From the NCBI GenBank assembly GCA_028277225.1, contig JANQHB010000001.1, positions 1 through 10,994 of the forward strand: 10,994 nt of DNA, read 5' to 3'. The notes beneath the pieces are model-generated. The model made no database searches and was not told the DNA's origin. It saw nothing but the letters and a program-made list of their open reading frames with translations. Shown here piece after piece: positions 6,145-10,994 of this stretch; positions within the stretch are counted from its first letter, which is position 1; every line of letters begins with the position of its first letter. The position numbers were made by a program, and so were the translations under genes. The DNA is from Chlorobium sp. (GTDB taxonomy: Bacteria; Bacteroidota; Chlorobiia; Chlorobiales; Chlorobiaceae).

Positions 6145-6723
6145 ATGTCTACTACCGTCTATGAAATCATCACCGCTCAGATTATCGCCCAGCTTGAAAA
6201 AGGCGTCGTTCCATGGCGTCAGCCGTGGCGTGCCGGGTTGCCGAAAAACACGGTATCCGGCAAGGTGTATCGTGGTATCAACCTGTTTCTACTCTCGATG
6301 GTGAACGAGGAGTTTTTCGTCACCAGAAAGCAGGCTGAAGAACAGGGCAGCAGGATTCGCTGCAAAGGTTTTCCGGTCGTCTTCTGGAAGATCCTCGAAA
6401 GGGAAAACCCGAAGAGCGGCGAGATCGAGCGGATTCCGCTGCTGCGCTATTACAAGGTCTATCCGGTGAGTGGCGTTGATGGGATTGAAGTGCCAGCCCG
6501 GTTGCACAAGATCAGGGAAATGCTGATCGAGTTCCACGGAACGAATACAAGCAGGGAGGTCAACGATATCGGCAGGATTTCAGAAATGCTCGAACGCAAT
6601 GGCTTTGAGATCGACGTGATCGAAAAAGACCTGACAAAATCGTTCAGGGAAAGCTCGATCGCTGAACTCGATCCGGACCTGTTGCTGATCAGGGCAAGAA
6701 ATGGCGCCTTTAACCGGCTATAG
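6145..6723 (+). CDS. Chimeric ORF: ArdC N-terminal domain fused to an FkbM C-terminus
   Basis: A 192-residue ORF made of two unrelated parts. Residues 1-118 match the N-terminal single-stranded-DNA-binding domain of ArdC-type antirestriction proteins: VYEIITAQIIAQLEKGVVPW, then PWRAG-PKN-VSGK-YRGINLFLL, FVTRKQAEEQG, and YYKVYPV. ArdC proteins are carried by plasmids and integrative elements and protect incoming DNA. A full one has about 300 residues and ends in a zinc metallopeptidase-like domain with HExxH, which is absent here. From residue 120 the protein is the C-terminus of the FkbM methyltransferase (LHKIREMLIEFHG to FNRL), without its SAM-binding half. The start is the ATG at 6145, with TTGGAGG at 6133-6139 as ribosome binding site; an in-frame TTG at 6133 lies inside that site. 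It is probably a non-functional by-product of recombination, though the DNA-binding domain could still fold. Confidence 0.85.
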   Translation: MSTTVYEIITAQIIAQLEKGVVPWRQPWRAGLPKNTVSGKVYRGINLFLLSMVNEEFFVTRKQAEEQGSRIRCKGFPVVFWKILERENPKSGEIERIPLLRYYKVYPVSGVDGIEVPARLHKIREMLIEFHGTNTSREVNDIGRISEMLERNGFEIDVIEKDLTKSFRESSIAELDPDLLLIRARNGAFNRL

Positions 6724-6737
6724 GTATGTTGTTTTTA
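6503..6737 (+). repeat. 235-bp direct repeat, copy B (FkbM tail in the ArdC chimera)
   Basis: Second copy of 1537-1771, about 97% identical and without gaps. It ends at 6737, exactly at the first base of the minus-strand stop codon (TAA, 6737-6735) of the RyR gene. Mismatches change four residues in the tail (K to R, S to R, A to G, V to L), and both copies remain open. Confidence 0.95.
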
Positions 6738-8636
6738 GTGGTTTTGCAGGTGTTTTTTCTTCAACACTTCGATTGATTTTTTGACGATATTGCTGTCTTT
6801 TTCGCGCTCTTCCTCAGGCAATTCCATTTCCAGCAGCGTATCGTTGACCCGGAGACACTGATTGAGTTCTTTCTCCGGTTTTGGTAATTCCTGATCGACG
6901 ACCATGCGTTTTCTGTACGCCGAAGCGTGCGCTCCGTACTGGAAATCGTTCATGAACATAAACGCACGGTAGCGGTAGATCTCCATAACAACCAGGTCGT
7001 TGAACACAACCATCATTTTTACTTCATCCTCCTCGGAAATCGAACCAACTCTACCAAAGACTACGTCTCTCACCGTTTCAGCACTGATGCCTGCATAGCG
7101 GGCTTTTATGGCCAGATGATCGGCAAGGTCACGGTTCGATTCTTTCCAGAATACCGGTAGTTTTATCCATGCATCATTGATAGCCGTTTCATCTTTCAAA
7201 CCGCAATACACTGCGTGATACTCTTTGGCAACCTCATCAGCTTGATCTTCGACTACGGTTTCTGCGAATAGTTTATCGATGGACTGCTCCTCTATGCGGT
7301 AGGGAAACGCTTCCAATGCCTTATTTTCAGCAATTCCGAGCGTCGATGTGTTTTGCATGGCAAGTATCAGACGAGCGCTTTTTCCAAAGGTTTCTATCCG
7401 GGATGCATCAGGCTTTGAACACAACGCTGCCTGAATGCCTCGTGCTTCATCAAGATTCCGGATGTCCGAATCGTGACAGACATAGACTGCCGATGGCCAT
7501 GTTGCTTTATCCGCACCGGCAATCGTTCCGCTGCGGATGACACGTTCAGTCGGTTGATCTATCAGCACCAGCTCAACAGGTGGCAAGATGCTGTCGAACA
7601 GCTCTTTTGGTACTCCCGGAACGAGACTCCAGTAGTTGAGATCGCTATAATCGGTATCGAGAGCAGGATACAGGTTCCTCAACTTGCTCAAGGCCTCAGT
7701 TACCCCTTTGCCTACCCAGAACAGCCTGAGCTTGCCATTTGGTGAGTAGGTGCCGATGCGAGCAAAGTGGAGTACGAGCGCTTTTGCCATCTCGGACGTT
7801 CCGACAACCATCACCACCTGCGAAACAGGGCCGTTCATGGTTGGTGCATACAAGTCAGGAGAATAACAGTTTACGATACCCCGTGCTGCAACAGCATAAG
7901 GATTCGATGTATGTATGTCCAGACCGTCGTGTTTGAATGCGTTGATGCCGACCCAGTCCATAAGCAGATTCTGCATGGCAAATGACTGGGTGCGGAAAAA
8001 CACCTTCAGTTTGGTGTTTGGGCTAACGTCGCTTTTGATTTTTTCCAGCAGGGTTAGGTTATCCCGTTCGTCAGGAAGCATCAAATAAACAGCCTGTGCG
8101 GATTTCAGGTTTGCCTCTTTAAAGAGATTGGCCCGCAATGCGTCGTAATAGAGAATCGTCAGGGTCGATTCTCCATTATGTTCGGCAGTATGCAGTTTAT
8201 CGATTGCGACCATCTGATCATCTGATAAAGAGCCGGCCAGAGCTTTTCCAAAAGCGCCATAGCTGACGATGACATGATGCCCGCTAAAACTGTTAACCGT
8301 TTTTCGTTTCAGAAACGGATAAATGCGTTCGTGGAACAGCTTTGAAAAAATGGTGACATAAGCAAAAAATGGAATGGCGAATTGGGTGATATACAAGACA
8401 GCACGGATACCTTGAGAGGAAATCGTTTCATCTACCAACCTGTTCAGGACGATGAATTGTAAAGAATAATAAAAAGCTTTGGGGAGCGAAAGGTAGCAGG
8501 GGCCTCCCTGCCCAGCCATCCAGAGAGCTGTCGCCAGGGCAAGCAATATCAAGACAAAGGTTATCCCATGACGATCGATCACTTTTACGACTTTCTCAAC
8601 CTTGTCCCATAAGATTCCTTTCTTTGTTGTGCTCAT
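6735..8636 (-). CDS. Membrane protein with RCK/TrkA-N-like region and RyR-like domain
   Basis: A 633-residue protein built like a ligand-gated channel. Hydrophobic helices lie at about residues 23-42 and 77-100, with a possible pore helix between them (AFYYSLQFIVL, 54-64). An RCK/TrkA-N-like Rossmann fold follows (HHVIVSYGAFGKALAGSL, about 120-137, to about 245), and a second Rossmann-like segment starts near 272 (QVVMVVGTSEMAKALVLHF). A C-terminal RyR-like domain (about 480-570) has W490, LP, ESNR (499-502), AD, K, AG and later E-IYRY-AFMFMNDFQYG. RCK domains gate potassium channels and transporters on binding NAD(H) or other nucleotides. The prokaryotic RyR domain is thought to bind a small ligand. 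The potassium filter TxGYG is absent: after the pore-helix position comes NRLVDE. The start codon overlaps the stop of the PGDYG gene (ATGA, 8636-8633), so translation is coupled. The C-terminus is charged and helical. I infer a membrane effector gated by a small molecule. Confidence 0.75.
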   Translation of the reverse strand: MSTTKKGILWDKVEKVVKVIDRHGITFVLILLALATALWMAGQGGPCYLSLPKAFYYSLQFIVLNRLVDETISSQGIRAVLYITQFAIPFFAYVTIFSKLFHERIYPFLKRKTVNSFSGHHVIVSYGAFGKALAGSLSDDQMVAIDKLHTAEHNGESTLTILYYDALRANLFKEANLKSAQAVYLMLPDERDNLTLLEKIKSDVSPNTKLKVFFRTQSFAMQNLLMDWVGINAFKHDGLDIHTSNPYAVAARGIVNCYSPDLYAPTMNGPVSQVVMVVGTSEMAKALVLHFARIGTYSPNGKLRLFWVGKGVTEALSKLRNLYPALDTDYSDLNYWSLVPGVPKELFDSILPPVELVLIDQPTERVIRSGTIAGADKATWPSAVYVCHDSDIRNLDEARGIQAALCSKPDASRIETFGKSARLILAMQNTSTLGIAENKALEAFPYRIEEQSIDKLFAETVVEDQADEVAKEYHAVYCGLKDETAINDAWIKLPVFWKESNRDLADHLAIKARYAGISAETVRDVVFGRVGSISEEDEVKMMVVFNDLVVMEIYRYRAFMFMNDFQYGAHASAYRKRMVVDQELPKPEKELNQCLRVNDTLLEMELPEEEREKDSNIVKKSIEVLKKKHLQNH

Positions 8637-9073
8637 TTGACGATATCATAGGTTTCGGAAAAAATATTCCCAGCCACAATTCCCATGCTGCCATCCTGCT
8701 TTCTGACAAGCCAATCACCCGTTTTTCCGGAAAGCGTTCCCTGTTGACCGGGTAGTTTCAGTCTGTATGGACGAGTCAGGCAGGTGGCATCAACTTCCTG
8801 CGGAAGGCTGCGATACTGGCCGTCTTTACCCATTGGTAGTGGGCGGATTGGTTCATAGAGTCTCTCAAACAGCGCTCGCTGTACCGGCCACCGTTCACCG
8901 TGAACACCAGTGACAACCGCATCGCCAACCTCACATCGCACAGGTCCTTCAAGCGTCTCGATCTCAGCATAGTTCTTACAGAATTCCACCGATACGATTA
9001 TCTCGCGCTTCCTGGCTTTCTGCCAGATAAAACGGTGAAAAATATCATTGAGGTTTTGTAGCATCGCTTTCAT
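8633..9073 (-). CDS. Small protein with two PGDYG-like motifs
   Basis: A 146-residue soluble protein. Two related segments can be seen: residues 43-74 (GPVRCEVGDAVVTG, GERWPV, FERLYEPI) and 110-144 (GQQGTLSGKTGDWLVR, DGSMGIV, NIFSETYDIV). Both follow the PGDYG pattern, in which a Gly-Asp turn is followed by a short beta hairpin and F-x-x-x-Y-x-x. The biochemical role of the PGDYG family is not known to me. The N-terminus (1-25) is basic and probably helical. It lies 117 nt after the NTPase gene and overlaps the RyR/RCK gene by 4 nt (ATGA), so it probably works with that protein as an adaptor, ligand-binding subunit or regulator. The start could also be the second Met (residue 4, base 9064); neither start has a strong Shine-Dalgarno site. 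The PGDYG assignment rests on motif reading alone. Confidence 0.65.
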   Translation of the reverse strand: MKAMLQNLNDIFHRFIWQKARKREIIVSVEFCKNYAEIETLEGPVRCEVGDAVVTGVHGERWPVQRALFERLYEPIRPLPMGKDGQYRSLPQEVDATCLTRPYRLKLPGQQGTLSGKTGDWLVRKQDGSMGIVAGNIFSETYDIVK

Positions 9074-9190
9074 TGCATACGATGGTAAAATAGCTGGAAA
9101 TTATTCTTGTGCTTGGTTGTGCAGCGATAGCCGTATCGATGAAATCTCATTGGTGAGTTCATTACAATATTAGAATTCATTGATTTGACA
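9074..9190. other. Intergenic spacer inside the STAND-PGDYG-RyR operon
   Basis: 117 AT-leaning bases between the NTPase stop and the PGDYG start, all on the minus strand. No terminator hairpin is visible, so read-through is plausible. It is long enough to hold a second promoter, but I see no convincing one. Confidence 0.4.
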
Positions 9191-10994
9191 CTAAGATTTA
9201 TATAGCGAATTGAGAATAGGTTCGATCTGGCTCGCAAGAGCTGTGTAGCCATATTTGGTGGCAAGTCCATAAGACTCTTCAGCTAAGGCTATGCCTTCTG
9301 CAATTAGTCCCATCTGTTTGAGGGTCGAAGCTTGATTTATCAAAGAGCAGGCCAATCCATACACATTGCCGAGTTGCCTGAGGATGCGCTCTTCTTCTTT
9401 GTGGAGCTCCATGGCACGGTCCAGCTCGCCGCGTGCTTTCAGGATCAGCGCCTGGTTGCCGAGGCTTGCTTGCAGGTTGTTCAGATCACCTGTTTCTCTG
9501 TCGTGGTCTGCCAGCGTCGATCGTATATGCAGGGCTTCGTCAGGATGACCGGTGTCATGAAACAATTTCCCCAACCACCAGAGGAAATCCTTGTCCTCCT
9601 CCTTTTCAGGATGGTCGATCTCGTCTTTATACGCCTCAACCATCCGCAACGACGATTCTTTTTCGATCCGTGTCCAGAATGCCTTTACCTCGAACTGATT
9701 CGCCTTCCATGCTTCATTGAAAAAGTCCCGGTCTGCCAGCAGATCAAACAAACGTTGCCATGCCTTTCCCTCGGCCAGCTGCCAGGGGAGCTCGTCTGTC
9801 CGCCTCGGGCCGGATGGCTGGCGCTCGAAGTAGTCAGCCAGCCTGAGATGCGCCTGTTGCTGCAGTTCCTCTCTCGGTATATAGGCGTCCCGTGCCGCCG
9901 TGCGCAGGAAATCGTGCGCAAAGGTCAAAAGACCGCCTCGGCTCACCAGCGCGTCATCCATGGCCAGAAGCAGCGGCGACCACACGGCTTGCGGCAGCGG
10001 TTCTCCGTTTTCGCCGAGAGCGTCGAGCAGTTCCGTTTCACTCAGTCCCCGTCGAGACGCCCACAAGAGCGAGAGGACATCGCTGACGAGATCGGTATCG
10101 CCTTCATAGTCTTGCTTCCATCGGTTGATCACTTTTTCATAGAGGTCGTAGGGAGACTCTGCTTCCAGGTAGTAGGCGATGCGCTCTTCGAGTTCTTCAT
10201 GCACCCCGAAGAGCCGCAGCTCGTCGAGCAGTACCCGAAGAAAGAGCGGGTTCGATGACTGGGGCGCGTTGGCGATGCGATCGACCCGTTCCTTGCTGAG
10301 CGAGCGTCCGTAGTCCTGCAAGAACTCCCTGATGAGCGTTTTGCGTTCGTCGACTGACAGCGGTTCGACGGTGAATGTCGGCCACTGCCGTTCTTCGATG
10401 ACGTCGAGTGCCCGGCCGGGCAGGGTGGAGATAAAGAGGCGTAGGTTCTCCGGCATGACCGGTGGCAGCCAGAGCAGGTCTGTTGCACCGTCACGGTCTT
10501 CGAGCTGATTGAGTGCGTCGAGGAGTAGAATGAGTTTCCCTTTTGCCGCGGCCATGGAAAGCCAGTTCGGAAAAGCGCTTCTTAGTGCATCCGGCTGTTC
10601 GGGAATCTCCTGCTCTATCGTAAAGCGTTGCTTGAGCTCGCCCATGATGCGCCGTAGCATGGATGCCCAGTCGGCGCTTGCGGGTGTGGCACCGATATAG
10701 TGTTCGAGCACAACGGTGTCGGGATGCTCTTTCCGATATCGCGAGGCCCAGTTGGCAAGGAGGGCGGATTTGCCCGAACCCGATTCACCGAGGATGACGA
10801 GCGGCTGGTCTGTGGTGCCGGACGCATGGGCGTCGAGCCGGGCAAAGGCGTCGTCCCTGCCGATATAGACGCGTTCCCTGCTGCGTGCATAGGCTGCATG
10901 GTCGAGCGCTTCACGGGTGAGCGGGTCGGGCTCGGAGCCTTCGGGCCACCGTTCGTTGATGACCGCCGTGAGGTGCTTGAGCACCATGTCGCCC
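9191..10994 (-). CDS. STAND-like DUF4062-NTPase-TPR protein, NTPase and TPR part (joins 1-671)
   Basis: This is the rest of the DUF4062 gene. The frame is open through the window edge, and the internal ATG at 10987 corresponds to base 83 in the other copy of the terminal repeat, 196 codons after the real start. In full-length numbering, a P-loop NTPase of NACHT/AAA (STAND) type begins near residue 235 with YIGRDDAFARL. Walker A is GESGSGKS at about 263-270. A Walker B-like segment, KLILLLDALNQLED, lies at about 347-360, followed by a sensor-like strand LRLFISTLPG. A helical middle region follows, then TPR-like helices from about 660 to 794 (GNQALILKARGELDRAMELH, then LINQASTLKQMGLIAEGIAL). 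The layout matches signal-transduction ATPases in which the TPRs sense a ligand or partner and the NTPase oligomerises to activate the N-terminal domain. It ends at TAG 9193-9191, 117 nt before the next gene on the same strand. The partner and trigger are unknown. Confidence 0.9.
   Translation of the reverse strand, partial: GDMVLKHLTAVINERWPEGSEPDPLTREALDHAAYARSRERVYIGRDDAFARLDAHASGTTDQPLVILGESGSGKSALLANWASRYRKEHPDTVVLEHYIGATPASADWASMLRRIMGELKQRFTIEQEIPEQPDALRSAFPNWLSMAAAKGKLILLLDALNQLEDRDGATDLLWLPPVMPENLRLFISTLPGRALDVIEERQWPTFTVEPLSVDERKTLIREFLQDYGRSLSKERVDRIANAPQSSNPLFLRVLLDELRLFGVHEELEERIAYYLEAESPYDLYEKVINRWKQDYEGDTDLVSDVLSLLWASRRGLSETELLDALGENGEPLPQAVWSPLLLAMDDALVSRGGLLTFAHDFLRTAARDAYIPREELQQQAHLRLADYFERQPSGPRRTDELPWQLAEGKAWQRLFDLLADRDFFNEAWKANQFEVKAFWTRIEKESSLRMVEAYKDEIDHPEKEEDKDFLWWLGKLFHDTGHPDEALHIRSTLADHDRETGDLNNLQASLGNQALILKARGELDRAMELHKEEERILRQLGNVYGLACSLINQASTLKQMGLIAEGIALAEESYGLATKYGYTALASQIEPILNSLYKS
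10905..10994. repeat. Terminal direct repeat, right copy
   Basis: Second copy of the 90-base end repeat. Merging it with 1-90 gives a 10,904-bp circle in which the DUF4062-NTPase-TPR gene is complete. The fixed length is consistent with a k-mer-sized assembly overlap; it need not be a biological repeat. Confidence 0.95.

Noticed and set aside
9070..9270. 66-residue minus-strand ORF bridging the NTPase stop and the PGDYG start
   Set aside because: It overlaps the end of the TPR region in another frame, has no motif, and its open length is explained by chance.
9332..10258. 308-residue plus-strand ORF
   Set aside because: It lies entirely opposite the NTPase-TPR region, has no recognisable domain, and reflects high GC in the real gene.

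Overview
The window looks like a complete assembled contig that closes on itself. Its first 90 bases are identical to its last 90 (1-90 = 10905-10994). Joining the ends makes one uninterrupted 794-codon gene out of the two edge-truncated minus-strand ORFs, so the molecule reads as a 10,904-bp circle, or as a tandem repeat collapsed by the assembler. No replication, partition or mobilisation gene is visible. The host is a Gram-negative-type bacterium, judging from a lipoprotein, a Sec signal peptide and good Shine-Dalgarno sites. The mix of an FkbM methyltransferase, a Sel1 lipoprotein, an IS3 remnant and ArdC recalls Chlorobiota (green sulfur bacteria) or Proteobacteria accessory DNA, but this is an impression and not shown by the sequence. 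Base composition is a mosaic: the NTPase gene is clearly GC-rich, the 3.1-5.1 kb block is clearly AT-rich, and the rest is intermediate.

Layout. (1) 9191-10994 joined to 1-671, minus strand: a STAND-like protein with DUF4062, a P-loop NTPase and TPRs. It is followed on the same strand by a small protein with two PGDYG-like motifs (8633-9073), which overlaps by ATGA a membrane protein with an RCK/TrkA-N region and a RyR-like domain (6735-8636). Together they look like one signalling or defence operon: sensor/NTPase, small adaptor, and a ligand-gated membrane effector. (2) 1002-1757, plus strand: an intact FkbM-family methyltransferase, divergent from the NTPase gene. (3) 1758-5064: an inverted-repeat-rich spacer, then on the minus strand a Sel1-repeat lipoprotein with a 108-bp tandem repeat, a frameshifted small zinc-ribbon-like gene, a secreted DUF1036-like protein with duplicated C-terminal repeats, and a small three-helix membrane protein. 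(4) 5171-5838: a decayed IS3-family insertion sequence. (5) 6145-6723: a chimeric ORF joining the N-terminal domain of an ArdC antirestriction protein to the last 73 or so codons of an FkbM gene. That tail is a 97%-identical, 235-bp direct repeat of the tail of the intact FkbM gene.

The most interesting content is the DUF4062-NTPase-TPR / PGDYG / membrane-RCK-RyR operon. The domain combination suggests detection of a nucleotide-derived or other small-molecule signal by the RyR and RCK domains, with membrane permeability as the output and the STAND protein as the trigger. The parts are recognisable, but the function of the combination is inference. The rest records repeated recombination: an IS remnant, a gene chimera, direct repeats and a broken small gene.
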